Shown here one piece after another: positions 53,698 to 64,000 of a stretch of 64,000 nucleotides of DNA. Positions within the stretch are counted from its first letter, which is position 1, and every line of letters begins with the position of its first letter. This stretch comes from Ornithodoros turicata. Its lineage: Eukaryota > Arthropoda > Arachnida > Ixodida > Argasidae. Both the position numbers and the translations under genes were made by a program. The DNA lies in contig NC_088210.1 of the NCBI RefSeq assembly GCF_037126465.1, positions 10,872,011 through 10,936,010 on the forward strand, in the 5' to 3' direction. The notes below the pieces were generated by a model that was given only the letters and a program-made list of their open reading frames with translations, had not been told where the DNA came from and made no database searches.

Positions 53698-53883
53698 TAC
53701 CCCAGTACGCTTACACACAGAAATTACAAACAGATGAACAGAGATGATGATGAACAGAACATGAACAGACGACGCTTCAACATGTAGATCAAAAGTTTCG
53801 ACCAAGTGACGCAGAAGTAGTAGTAGCGGTAGTGGTAGTGGTGGTTGTAGCAGTAGCAGCAGCTGTTGTAGTATCATGCTCTA

Positions 53884-54142
53884 CACTCTCAAAACCAGAA
53901 CTTCACCGCATAGCACGCTCTTAGCCAGCCATCATCCCGAATGACAACGTTCGCTCCCTTGATTCTATTAAAACAGGGGGCGTACGCCATTTTTGTGACA
54001 ATTTTAAGCAGCAATAAATGTAAGTGTCACAAAAAAGGCGTATACGCCGCCCGTTTTCAAGAAATCGGGGCAGACAACGATATCATTCGAGATGATCGTT
54101 GGCTAGCAACGTGCTATGCGGTGCAGTTGATTTTTAAGGGCG
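53884..54142. mobile_element. M1 MITE
   Basis: TA at 53882-53883 and 54143-54144. Left end CACTCTCAAAACCAG, right GATTTTTAAGGGCG. Loop longer than usual (AAGCAGCAATAAATGTAAG). Confidence 0.88.
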
Positions 54143-54145
54143 TAA

Positions 54146-54651
54146 CAAAAAATTAGAGTAATTTTACTCCTTTTGGAGACTAAACGCTCTGCCATCAAAA
54201 AATAGTCCCTTTTGGGAGTAAATGCGAGGGAGTAGATGAATGTCACAGAGTGGAGACTGCATTTCACGCTCTGTTCTAAGAGCCCCAGGTACATAATTCG
54301 TGTGCATGCATGAAGATACTTTGAATCAAACCGTCAACCGTGATACATCGAGTGATATAAAAGCTTGCAACATACATATAGGGCACAATTTCGTGAGAAA
54401 GAACCTGAAACCATTTTTCGTCTGGGTGGGTGGAAAATTGCTAAGTTATAGCTAAGTTATATAGTCCTTATTTCATCAAGTTCACGCAGGCATATTTACG
54501 TATAGACCGTAGCATTCAGGAGACCATCTGCGAAGCTCGGTGACTTTTTTGTAGTCCTGGGGGAATGGGGACTAATTGCAGTCCAGGAGACTATACAAGC
54601 TGCCATTACTCCACATGGTTTACTCATTTTTTTCTTTTTTTCCCCAGAGTG
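54146..54651. mobile_element. CACTCT-ended inverted-repeat element, copy 2
   Basis: Reverse complement of 23348-23880 over long parts (GGAGTAAATG, CAGGTACATAATTCG, ACCGTCAACCGTGATA, TTCAGGAGACCAT). Left end eroded; right end CCAGAGTG. Confidence 0.75.
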
Positions 54652-54827
54652 TGTGGTAGAAAACTGCAGCAGTTGTTGTAGGAGTAGTTGTAGTCGTTGC
54701 TCCTATAGCTAACCGCCATTGCGATTGACACCGTTCTGTGTGTCCCGAGAAAACACGGTCGTGACTCAGCGGCATTTCCATTTCCCAGCCTCCGCGAGGG
54801 TCAATCCTACGTTAATTTGAAATCTCA

Positions 54828-55231
54828 CACTCTTAAAGATGACGGGGTGGGGGGTAATGACTGAATCGGCTCGCCCTTGTTGGCCACGCAGAGCTGAGCA
54901 TCGTCACGACTATAGAAAAAAAAAAAAAGAAAAAAGAAAAACGGGTTGAGATGCGTAGAGGGCGATGAGTCCGTCGGGCCGTGCAAAGGGCTAAAAAGGT
55001 CGTTGGGCAAGACCCGCCTCCTGCAGAAAGAGAACAAGGTTTCTTGCTTTAGCGGAACGTTCGGCATATGAACCACGGCTTAGGAAAACGGGAGGCGTAC
55101 GCCATTTTTGTGGCATTAATGCCGTCCATAATTGCCACAAAAATGGCGTACGCCCCCGTTTTCATCAAATCATTCGGGATGATGGTTGGCTAGGAGCTCG
55201 CGATGTGGTGAAGTTCTATTTTAAGAGCCTG
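54828..55231. mobile_element. M1 MITE interrupted by LINE-X
   Basis: Left terminus CACTCTTAAAGATGA, then a LINE-X insertion, then AAAACGGGAGGCGTACGCC, loop and right arm to TATTTTAAGAGC. About 75 bp of the left arm is missing. Confidence 0.8.
54843..55078 (-). pseudogene. LINE-X 3' end with C-terminal codons
   Basis: Minus strand: YAERSAKARNLVLFLQEAGL is the C-terminus also seen at 57729-57800. It is followed by a stop, the UTR (GCATCTCAACCC, T/C tract), and the tail GTCGTGACGATGC ... CAAGGGCGAGCCGATTC. Inserted at the M1 terminal motif. Confidence 0.8.
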
Positions 55232-55269
55232 TACGCGAGAGGTTCACGTCGGCACCCACTGGTTTGCTA

Positions 55270-55666
55270 CACTCTAAATACAGGGGGGGGGGGGGGTGAT
55301 GGCGAAAGGCCTCGCCGTTGTCGGCCTCACAGATGCGGGCAAAGTCACGACTGACGCCCTGGGGGAATGTGCGTCCTGGGCCGACTTCTAAGGGAACTTT
55401 GCCGACATATATCTGAAAGCGTCTGAGGAAAACATAACTGCTCCACATTACACGGTGACGGCCAACCACTGCCCAGTGTGATACCTTTATCACTCCCGAT
55501 TTGTGGAGAGCGCAGGGCGTACGCCTTTTTGGTAGCTGCATAAGTGTTCAAAAAAGAGCGTACACCTCCCACTTTTAACCAATGGGGGGGGGGGGAGAAC
55601 AATGTCATTCGGGATGGCGATTGACTAAGCGCGTGCTATGTGGTGTGGTGGTCCGTTTTTAGAGTG
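55270..55666. mobile_element. M1 MITE, degraded, with SINE B
   Basis: Left terminus CACTCTAAATACA, SINE B, then GGCGTACGCC/AGCGTACACC arms and right end CGTTTTTAGAGTG then TA. Contains a G10 tract at 55586. Confidence 0.75.
55276..55438 (-). repeat. SINE B 3' part
   Basis: G14 then CTCGCCGTTGTCGGCCTCAC, GTGCGTCCTGGGCCGACTTC and GAAAGCGTCTGAGGAAAAC. Ends before the tRNA head. Confidence 0.8.
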
Positions 55667-55670
55667 TATA

Positions 55671-55746
55671 CACTCAAAAAACCGAACTTCACCGCGTAGC
55701 ACGCTCCTAGCCAATCACCATCTAGAATGATATCATTATCTGCCTG
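55671..55746. mobile_element. M1 left-half fragment
   Basis: TA, CACTCAAAAAACCGAAC ... GATATCATTATCTGCC, then cut. Confidence 0.8.
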
Positions 55747-56485
55747 GGGGCTTAATCGTTTCACACGTTCAACTTAACGGCACGAGACAGCTGAACGAGT
55801 CGTTCAGGCTAACGAAACGAGCAACTTTATCGACACTTTGCGTGGTCGCAATCTGTGCTCCTCGTGAAGCTTCTTCTTTGTGGTTATTGTGCACGTTGCG
55901 AGCGCTCAGGTGTTGTGATGTCACCGCCCTGAGCGAAGAGCAGGTGGTGGTGGTGGTGGTGATAGGCAAGGATAGGTGGTGGTGAGCGAAGAGCAGGCTT
56001 GCAGCGAGGCTGCATCTTCTCTGACCAATAGGACTGTTTCATTTGTTCCGATAGCTCGCATTCTCGTGCTCTCATACATCCTCATTGCGTTCCAATGTTC
56101 GTTCCCAGGCTCGTCCGTCATCTTCTTTTTCTTCCCGTCTCAATATATGGCTCGCTAGTCGTGTGAAAATAATTACCAACCATGTACATCACTGTAAGGA
56201 TAATCGTCGAGCTATACGCAGAAAATTGTATATCATTTTCCTACCCTGACGACGGTGTCGGGTGAGAATGGTCTTAAGTATGATACGAGAACTAGTGTGT
56301 GCTGAGTTCTTGGGCACATGGGAGTCCGAGACCAGAAAGGAAAGACGTAGTGGTATCAGAAGTATCAAAAGAAGAAAGAGGAGGAGGCTGCCCGTTCTCC
56401 TCAACGTGTACACTTATTTCATTAACTTTATGTAACTTTTTCTTCAAGCATGGAAGTACAACGCGCAGCCTTACAGTCACGCTTC
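55747..56485. other. No gene recognised
   Basis: GAGCGAAGAGCAGG is repeated at 55931 and 55983 around (GGT)n. Unassigned otherwise. Confidence 0.4.
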
Positions 56486-56960
56486 ATAAACAGTGCGAAC
56501 AGCATTTCTTCCCGGACGGAACAACTTTACAAAATCTGTCTGGTCCAGTTGAAAGGCATCCTGACGCCTAAAATAAAATAAATTCGCAGTGCAACAGTTT
56601 TCTAGTGAGCTTCAACAGAACGTCAGTGAAGTGTTTTAATTCCATGTTAGCGGCGCGAAGCAAGAGAATGTTACGAAACTAGTCAAGACAATCGACTTCA
56701 GAAAATCCACAGAATCCTTTGCTCTTCCTTTCATTGCTACATCAACACTATGTCCGCAATGTACTATTAAAGAGAACAATTCGAACACTACTATATGCAT
56801 CCATTTCGCCTTTGTTGTTCATCACAACAACCGTAGCTATCAAGACGGAGTGAAGTACACGGTCACAAGTCCTCACAAACGGTGCGGAGAGCGTTTCTTG
56901 GCGGTCGGAATAACTTTACAGAATCTGTCTCGTCCAGTTGAAAGGCATCCTGACGCCATC
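56486..56960 (+). repeat. Direct repeat pair of about 85 bp, frame-compatible
   Basis: 56486-56570 and 56876-56960 share ACTTTACA(A/G)AATCTGTCT and GTCCAGTTGAAAGGCATCC. Both read as LQNLS(G/R)PVERHPDA in one frame. The first is followed by a stop and AATAAAATAAA. A 22-bp SINE C-type tail fragment lies between them (56643-56664). Identity of the peptide is unknown. Confidence 0.5.
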
Positions 56961-56984
56961 ACGTCCATGGGGCACAGTTAGGGT

Positions 56985-57024
56985 ATTACGCGGTGAAACT
57001 GTTTTTAAAGTGCAGTGTATCAAC
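56985..57024. mobile_element. M1 terminal fragment
   Basis: TTACGCGGTGAAACTGTTTT then AAAGTGCAGTGTA. Confidence 0.45.
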
Positions 57025-57533
57025 TCCCCCCCTATCGCTATGTCTGCATATCTTGGCGTTACGCGATGAAGTTCGTGCATGGCGTGTATCGTATACATTT
57101 ATACTTATACGCCTTTTGTGTACGATGATGTTTATGATATATTTGCGGACCCGGTCGCATTCGACGGTCCGGTGTTTACGTTCTCAGTACACAATTCGTA
57201 TCTGAAAACGCTTTTGAGGTTGCGACAAAGCTGCGTGTTTTCACGTGCGCCCAACGCTCTCCTAACTCGTTCGGGGCACCTGTGTTTGGCACGTTTTGCT
57301 ATCTCGCACAAAAGAGACGAAGCCGTTAGCGTCGTGGTTCGAGAATGACACACAAAAACGCTATTGTCACGGAATGTCGGTCGCTCAATCAGGCGCATCT
57401 GTCTATTGTTCGCAGCGTTGTTACAGAGCACACAGTGTCCGGGCTTGTACTATACGGCAAGTAAATAAAAGGGGACAGACGACCACGGCTGAATTTTACC
57501 GCGGCCGATTCGGTCTAAACTTCAAAAAACTGA
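57025..57533. other. No feature recognised
   Basis: A 99-codon minus frame and 89- and 126-codon plus frames have no recognisable domains. Confidence 0.35.
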
Positions 57534-58538
57534 GGAGGGGGGGGGGGTTCGAAATAGCTTGCCGTTGTTGGCCACACACGAGTGGGCATCGTCACGACTA
57601 TAGCAAAAAGAAAAAAGAGAGAGAGAGAAAGAAAAAAAATGGAGAAGAGAGTGGACGAGTTCAAAGTGAGGCATAGGCAGGACGAACGATACTGGTGGGA
57701 CGCAGGTGCACTGCAGATGAGAAGTGCACTAGAGGGGTCTTTCCGCGAGGCCCGCTTCTTGAAGAAAACGCACGAGGTTTCGACTTTTCGTAAGTCGTTC
57801 TGCATAAGAACCTTCGGGGAAGAGGGCATCCGTCAGTATGCCAGGCCTGGGGTGGGGAAGGTGAGTTTCCCGCATAGTATGGTATGCGTGGCATTCTGTC
57901 AGGATAGGTGCGATAGTTTCCGGATGATGACAGTGATCGCAACTGGAGTCCTCCCTGGAGCCGATCTTGAACAGTTGCGAGTTCGTGAACGCAGGTCCCG
58001 TGCGTAGCCGCCGATGGAGCATTGTCTGCATGACTCGGGGAAGGTATTTCATGGGAAGAGAGGGTCGGTGATTTTGCTTGATGTCCTGTATGGCCAGGAT
58101 GACGCGCTTCAACTAGCTGTTTAACGACCATGTGCCTGTCGGTCTCGACCGGAACTGGTAAGGATGGGCTGCAGCTAAGGTGTGCTGAGGACGCTCGCTC
58201 GTTGCCTCTGATGCCGACATCAGAAGGGATCCATTGAAGAGCAAGATCACCTCCAATTGGCTTATGCTGTGCACACGACCTCCTTATACAGCGGGCTAGG
58301 ATGCTACCACACATGGGGTTCATCACGTTACAGAGGGCACTTCTGGAGTCCGTAAGCAAAACGGCCTTGACTATTCCAGCGCCTTGAACCGCAGCAGCTG
58401 CGTGTAACAAGGCCAGGAGTTCGGCCGTCGAGGGGTAACGAGCTGATTCCCCTTGCCAGGCCACGTTCAATGATGGGATGTAGTACGCACTGGTAGTGCT
58501 TTTGGCACGGTCGTCAATGGAGCCATCTGTGAACACCA
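57534..58538 (-). pseudogene. LINE-X: RNase H domain, C-terminus and 3' end
   Basis: The longest retroelement remnant. From 58538 downwards: VVFTDGS (first catalytic Asp), STAELLALLHAAA (Glu), VLLTDSRSAL (Asp), ALQWIPSDVGIRGNE (the usual IPGNExAD block; here the final Asp is Ser, GNERASS). This is a LINE-type RNase H, about 140 residues. A frameshift near 58110 moves the rest to the next frame: LHRRLRTGPAFTNSQLF, the knuckle CDHCHHPETIAPILTECH and the C-terminus RNLVRFLQEAGLAERPL ending near 57729. The 3' UTR has a long pyrimidine run and ends TATAGTCGTGACGATGCCCA ... CAACGGCAAGC and a C tract. RT and endonuclease are absent. Clades I, R1 and LOA carry such RNase H domains; I cannot choose between them. 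Confidence 0.85.
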
Positions 58539-58613
58539 CACTCTTAAAAATGAACTTCACCGCATAGCACGCTCCTAGCCAGCCATCAACTCGAGCGATA
58601 TGGTCATCTGCCT
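58539..58613. mobile_element. M1 left half fused to LINE-X
   Basis: CACTCTTAAAAATGAAC ... GATATGGTCATCTGCC. It abuts the LINE-X RNase H start, and the plus/minus frame reads through the junction, giving a false 331-codon frame whose first 40 residues come from MITE sequence. Confidence 0.85.
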
Positions 58614-59270
58614 TAGACAAAATATGCAAGCTCACAGCCATTAAGGTACCCATCAAATTTTATACTGGTCGCAACCAAGCTCCCCGTGGTGCTGTGAGGA
58701 AAAATTAAGGAAAAGTGTTAAAATAAGCATACATTATATACATGCAAAAAAGAACATGACGGTCACAGATAAGGTAAAGATTAAAAGGGAATCATCGACG
58801 GATCGATCACATGACAATACCGGTATACTTATACACACTTTTATTTTGTAGATGTTTTTATCACACCCGTCTTGCAGTGCTGGTTATCAGAGGAGAATGC
58901 GCGATGAACTCCGAAAATTCCTGTGCCTTTTGAGTTTCATTCCTCCTCCCATTTACACGTGCTCAAACGAACAGTCGGCTTTCCTACATGCGAGAGTGTC
59001 GTTAGGCTAAGCCCTCTTTAAGCGTGATGTCTCACATTTTAGTCGTAATTTCATTCCCTCGGGAACAAAATTGGCTCGCTACATAACCAAGACATTCACT
59101 TTAAGTTCCAAATATGGTCCCCCTAATTGTGAAACTGCAGTGAAAAATTGCCTAAGGTCGATAGCTTTTGATGTATAAGAGAGCGACATCACGATGGATG
59201 GCGAATTCTGCTTCTGTCCCATTCAGTACTATGTGTAAGATTTCAAATGCCGGGGGAACGAAAGCCTTTA
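58614..59270. other. No feature recognised
   Basis: AT-rich, unassigned. Confidence 0.35.
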
Positions 59271-59272
59271 TA

Positions 59273-60152
59273 CAGGGTGTCCCAGAAAACGTGTCATTGA
59301 ATTATAATTAAAAAAACTACGCCACCTAGAATCATGCGGTCAACAGCATTTGTTCTTATTAGGTTTTTGCCACCTCCAAATGTGAATGTCATGTACTCCA
59401 AGTTTAATTATGTAAATATTTGCGAACTGAACTCGGAAATTTGCCAAGTAAAGGTCACTTTTTTACCCCACCAATATGAAGAGCGTGCCGAATTCACTCA
59501 AATTCATGATAATTCACAGTGATACTCACGAGCTATCCCATCGGAAAAAATAGTCGAATATCATGCTTTTCGGAGCACCGGACCATAGCGCGCGATGACT
59601 TTTTGAGCGCAATCGCTCGCAGTGCGACGAAAGGAGGTTCCGAAGCCCGCCCACAGAGTGATAGTAGAAAAAGCAACAGTTCCTAAAATTGGGAGAGGGA
59701 AAGCATTATCCCAGCGAAAATCGGACGTGATAAGCCGTGCCTGTTTTATCTCTTTCTGCGATGTCGGGAAGGGCTGGGTTTCCAACCTCCTTTCGTCGGA
59801 CTGACAAAGATTGCGCTGAAAAATTCATCGTGCGCTATTCTGTGCGGCCTCACGTAGAGCATGATGTTCGGCTATTTTTTTCCGATGGGATAGCTTCTGA
59901 ATATCCCTGTCAATTATCATTAATTTGACTAAATTAGACACGCTCTTCACATTGGTGGGGTAAAAAAGTGACCTTTATTAGGCAAATTTCCGACTTAAGC
60001 TTGCAAAAATTTACATAATTAAATTTACGTTACACGACATTCACACGAGGAGGTGGCAAAAACCCAGTAAGAACAAATGCCATTGACTGCATGACTCTAG
60101 GTGGTGTAGTTTTTTAATTATAATTCAATGACACGTTTTCTGGGACACCCTG
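59273..60152. mobile_element. 880-bp fold-back element, copy 2
   Basis: TA at 59271-59272 and 60153-60154. Ends CAGGGTGTCCCAGAAAACGT are perfect inverted repeats, and the arms pair with few mismatches for about 300 bp each. The central part (59590-59860) is not palindromic and is shared with 9750-9960. Terminal sequence and TA target suggest the Tc1/mariner group. No transposase. Confidence 0.85.
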
Positions 60153-60374
60153 TAGATATACTGGTAATTCTTTCTAGGTATAATTTCTTGTCTATAGATC
60201 TCACATGATCCAGCGTGGAACCAGTGAAAAGTAAAGACGTTTTCCGCCAGAATGAAATTGCGTGTTTCTTATGCATTTCGTCTATGGGTGTAATGCAGGC
60301 GGAGCACGCTTTAAGTTTTTGTCCGCGAATCTTGGGCATGGCTCGCAAGCAGGATTGAAATTTCGCGTACAGAA

Positions 60375-60690
60375 TCCTTCTTTTCATGGACTAAATAAGA
60401 TAAACTCCGTTTTCCGAGTCTGGAGTGGAACTTTAAAAGAAGAAAAACACTAGACTCTGGTGGGATGATGAAGTGACACATTAAGAAAGGAACGAATGAA
60501 AGAGAGTGAGAGAGAGAGAAAAGAGTGGGAATATCTAACCCCCCGGCGGGATAACTATTCGTTAGCTCCAAGTTCCAATTTCTTCCTAATGCCACTATAC
60601 GTCAAAACTGTTTTGTGTTTGTTCATTTGGCGCCGTTAACGGTGATAGAGGTCACGTAGTGCCCAGTAATTATTTCGGACTAATTTGCGT
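60375..60690 (-). repeat. Dispersed repeat F, copy 2
   Basis: Reverse complement of 28095-28410 along its whole length. Confidence 0.8.
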
Positions 60691-63040
60691 TCCATCGGCG
60701 AAGGTATAAACCCCCTATAAATTCACTTCATACGTGGCACTTTGAGCGCTATAAAATTTATCTCGTTATTAAACGGCGGATAATTTTAGAATAGGTTGCG
60801 AACAATAGGGGATCCAAAACGCACGCAGTATAGTGCACGCCGTAGCCTCTCCCGGCTTTCGGGTTATAGAATAGGGTTTTTCATAACGAAGAGTGGAAGG
60901 CCGGCTTGCTTCGCCGGCGGGGCCGTTACGGCTAACAACCGAGACTTACGAAAGAAAAACAAATCAAGAAATAAGCAAATAATCTTCTTTTGTAAGCAGA
61001 TTGGGCTGCTAGTAGTACAAATAAATAATATTGTGAAACAAAAGCCGTCTCTTTTGTTTTTTTGCTGCTGTCAATTATTTTTGGCCGTGACGGCGAAGAA
61101 TCGAGGTTGGTGGCGGTACGGCAACGCACCGAAGAAATAGTAATTTAGACATGGAGCAGATTCACGCGCACGATGGTGTAATTCAACAGATGCTTAGCGA
61201 TATGCTGCTCGTGCCATACACCAGGATTGGGGATAATTGCGATCACCTGGGGTTCTTTAGAGGAGCAATGAGGTGACATTTAACACCGCTCGAAATCCTG
61301 CCTCATCTGTCGAGATGTTCACCAGGAGTCACCACGCAAAATATTTCAGCTCTGCGGTGCGTTATAGCTCGAATTTACAAAAAAAATCGAATTTACAAAA
61401 AAAAAAACTGTCGGAGAAAGCAGCAGCGGACGGCCGACACGATGCTCCCATTTCTTTTTTCTTTTTTTCTATCACATCTCATCACATGCTCTCGTGACGT
61501 GGTGAAGGCTCTGTGCCTTTTTTGTTTTCTTCGCAGCTCACGCGCCGCTGATTCATGCTTGAGCAGTGCCGCCGTACGTCACGGGTCACGTGAAGGGAGC
61601 AGCATACGTCACGGCGCCCTCTCGTTCTGCGATACCCTCTTTTCACGAGGGGAAGGATTTGTCAAAGGTGTGTGGAACAGAGCAATCGCGCTCGCTCTGT
61701 AGGACACCTAAGCTCACCGTTCTTTCGCAGGGACTCGTTTTGTTTGTTGGAGAACACCCTGCGCCGAAAAACTAAAAAATTTTGGGGGTAACCTCAGTGC
61801 TGCTTTAGCGTGCGCTAGAAATTTCCGACACCCGGTAGTGGAAGTAGTGTTCACCTTCCTCGCGTTGCTAGCACCACGGTCCTTTAATACACTAATTGCT
61901 AAGATTATTGAGGGTGTTAGGGCGTGCTAGCTTGGTTTTTGTTTGTTGTTGCTATGTTGGTAGTTGGAGTTTGCGCTAAAATACTGATGCAGGCGTGATT
62001 CCTTAAAGCACTGTCCTTAAAGTGTGACTCCGCAACAAAATTACCACAAAGTTTGTGGTATACCAGTAATCTTTGGGATGTCAGGAACATGTGTACCAAA
62101 TATCTCGGTCCAAAACTGCGCAGATTTTGCTCAAACGGATTATTACGAAGCGAGTGCTTCGCCTCTGTGTAGCGAGAGGGCGCTGAAAGCAACACACTGC
62201 TGACACCATCCGGCATCCGGCAAGGAAGAAAGAATGCAGGCTTGGAAGCAGACGACAATGCTGGGTGACGTCACGGAATCCATTTCTGCTCTTCGCATTT
62301 CGGTTTCGGTTTGCTATTGTTATCATTTACGAATTAATTACTCGTGCAAAATGCATGCGAATGTTGTATTCGGTATCGAGGGGGTAGTTCGTGTTCGGTA
62401 TGATGCTCACCTATTTCTTTTTTTTCTTCGAATCTTTGCGAAATCTCCCTTTAAGCACTTTTGGTTGTCACGCTTCAAATTCTCAGCAGAGGTTACCTGC
62501 CCTACGCGAAAACAACCTTTTAAATTTATTGTACCTTTTTCTTTCACGAAGTACGGATTTTGCCGAAGAACGTGTTGTGTTCCACGTCTGTTTAACCAGA
62601 CCTCTCCCGATTTTTTTACTGATTGATTCAAGGTTCAGGCTGAAGGAACGACAACGTAAGCAGTTCTTTTGCGAGTAGTGAATGAAATGACTTGGTCCTC
62701 TGTATTGTTTAAGCTGAATTTCCCGTGAATGTCGCTTGACTGCCACACACTCCCAGTGGCACAAGCCTTTCTGCTTAGGCGGGCCTGCTGTACTTTGCTA
62801 GAGAAAGTATCGAATGGGAAAATAAAATTGTTATTACGATGATTATTATTGTCTCTGGTGAACGTACATTGCTCTTTTGGAACCATGATCCTGGTAAGCT
62901 CGTAATGCATACCAGCTGGTAAAAGGCAGTGCAGGAAACTGTAAACATTTATCAAAATTATTTCGGAAAATTTGTAACACACACAAACAAAAACTTTATG
63001 TTGACGGTAATATTATTCGAAAAGTAACTGATTACCGATG
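60691..63040. other. No gene recognised
   Basis: The longest stretch without assigned elements (2.3 kb). Frames reach 130 codons (plus, 62234-62626) without domain content. Short poly-A/T runs at 61378-61410 and 61450-61470. Confidence 0.35.
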
Positions 63041-63046
63041 GTGTCT

Positions 63047-63125
63047 GACAGTGATTTACCCACACACCCCTAACAGCCCCTAGGAACCCCCCCCCAATGT
63101 TTGGCGACACCCCCGAAATTTTTTA
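63047..63125. repeat. Possible end of a hAT-like element
   Basis: CAGTGATTTACCCACACACC followed by C-rich runs resembles the ends of 42125-42779. No partner end or 8-bp duplication was found. Confidence 0.35.
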
Positions 63126-63314
63126 CCTGTACACCCCCTAGGAGGACGGCTTGCTACTTCAGCTGTAATGACCTGTTTGTAATGATACGTTTAGCTGTTA
63201 TGACGTAACTGCAGTAATGACCCCCTCATTTTTTTAACCTCCGCCCCTGTTCTTGGGATTCGGGATAAACCAATGAGTTGCTTGTAACTAATACCCTTGT
63301 CTGACGACAAACTT

Positions 63315-63598
63315 ATGGCCGTGACGGTGGCCGTGGTGGTGGCCGTGGTGGTGGCCGTGGTGGTGGTGATGGTGGTGGTGATGGCGAAAGGGCTCGCCGT
63401 TGTCGGCCTCACAGAGGTGGGCAACGTCACGACCTGACGCCCGGGGGGAATGTGCGTCCAGGGCCTACTTCTAAGGGAACTGTGCCGACATATGTCTGAA
63501 AGCGTCTGAGGAAAACACAGGAAAAACCCTAGACAGCACAGCCGGCACCGGGATTCGAACCCGGGTACCTCCCAGTCTCGTCGTGACATGGCCAGCAT
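63315..63598 (-). repeat. SINE B copy, near full length
   Basis: (GGTGGT)n tail with GCC interruptions, LINE-X-like 3' end (GGGCTCGCCGTTGTCGGCC), core, and tRNA-like head with box B GGGTTCGAATCCCGG near 63550. A 20-bp-arm hairpin (63573-63618) lies at its 5' end. Confidence 0.88.
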
Positions 63599-63621
63599 GC
63601 CATGTCACGTCGAGACTGCGT

Positions 63622-63807
63622 AACTTCACCGCGGTGGTGGTTGTGAAAGGGTTGTGAACTTCACCGTAACCTCACCGGTAGCACGCTCCTAACCAACCAT
63701 CATTTCGAACGTCACCGTTCTCTCCACTTTCGCCTCCTGTTATCAACAAATCAGGGGAGAGAACGGTGACATTCGAGATGAAGGGTTGTTAGGAGTGAAG
63801 TTACGGC
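63622..63807. mobile_element. M1-related element with 25-bp tail insertion
   Basis: AACTTCACCG...AGCACGCTCCTAACC and inverse GGTTGTTAGGAG...GAAGTTACGG. Loop is short: the GGCGTACGCC block is absent. AACTTCACCG is duplicated (63622-63631 and 63657-63666) around a 25-bp GGTGGTGG...GGGTTGTG insert. Confidence 0.7.
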
Positions 63808-63876
63808 CGTTCCGTTTACGGCCTTAAGTTTGCCGTCTGACTAAGGTATAAGTTACCTCAGAAACCTGCTGAGTTT

Positions 63877-64000
63877 GAAGAAAGGAGCAAGTGACTGAAT
63901 AGGTTAGTCAACTGAAGGACACGAACCCACATCTTCTGGATTACCGGTCCAAAGCTGCACCAAGCCGTTTCCTGATGCACTTGAGGCTTAGTGTGTTTGT
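63877..64000 (-). repeat. SINE A copy, cut by window end
   Basis: GAAGAAAGGAGCAAGTGACT, box B region GAAGGACACGAACCCACATC, anticodon-arm CTGGATTACCGGTCC. Confidence 0.75.

Overview
This window looks like non-genic, repeat-dense DNA from a metazoan nuclear genome, most likely an arthropod. A tick or other arachnid is my best guess, but it rests on the overall character of the repeats and not on a database comparison. I found no convincing host protein-coding gene, no rRNA and no functional tRNA. Almost every open frame is short and is either a decayed retrotransposon or a chance translation of an inverted repeat.

The most abundant component is a palindromic MITE family, called M1 here, with about 30 full or partial copies. 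Its termini read CACTCTTAAAAATGA, its two arms are about 115 bp, and most intact copies lie between TA dinucleotides. Several other palindromic families use the same CACTCT(T/A)A terminus. Also present are Tc1/pogo-like elements with TA targets, hAT-like elements with perfect or near-perfect 8-bp target duplications (5906-6423, 10895-11775, 13508-13928, 42125-42779), a TTAA-flanked family (three copies), and long fold-backs of 700-880 bp (9589-10285, 59273-60152).

Retroelements are all broken. LINE-X has an RNase H domain and a C-terminal zinc-knuckle region at 57534-58538, with shorter copies at 54843, 38297, 37858 and 6976. LINE-K is at 8736-9125 and 33844-34270. LINE-T is at 43755-44245 and 30981-31079. 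An endonuclease-domain fragment lies at 41340-41822. A Penelope-like element lies at 29722-31585 and is interrupted by three later insertions. There are three tRNA-derived SINE groups: A (valine-like anticodon), B (3' end shared with LINE-X) and C (same head and core as B, different 3' end).

Layout. 1-9 kb: LINE end, SINE A and C copies, a hAT-like element, a pogo-like element, LINE-K. 9-20 kb: long fold-back, nested hAT/TA elements, M1 copies, two TTAA elements, and a Tc1-like element split by two M1 copies. 20-27 kb: a 2-kb CACTCT-ended element and a 1.46-kb inverted-repeat element carrying further insertions. 27-36 kb: M1 copies, the Penelope nest, LINE-K. 36-55 kb: dense M1 copies with LINE/SINE tails driven into their ends. 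55-64 kb: LINE-X, an 880-bp palindrome, SINE B and SINE A at the edge.

The most interesting signals are these: LINE-X and SINE B tails have repeatedly landed in the same M1 terminal motif; LINE-X and SINE B share a 3' end while SINEs B and C share a head; the two arms of M1 copies co-vary; and one repeat received two TTAA elements while its paralogue is empty at both sites.
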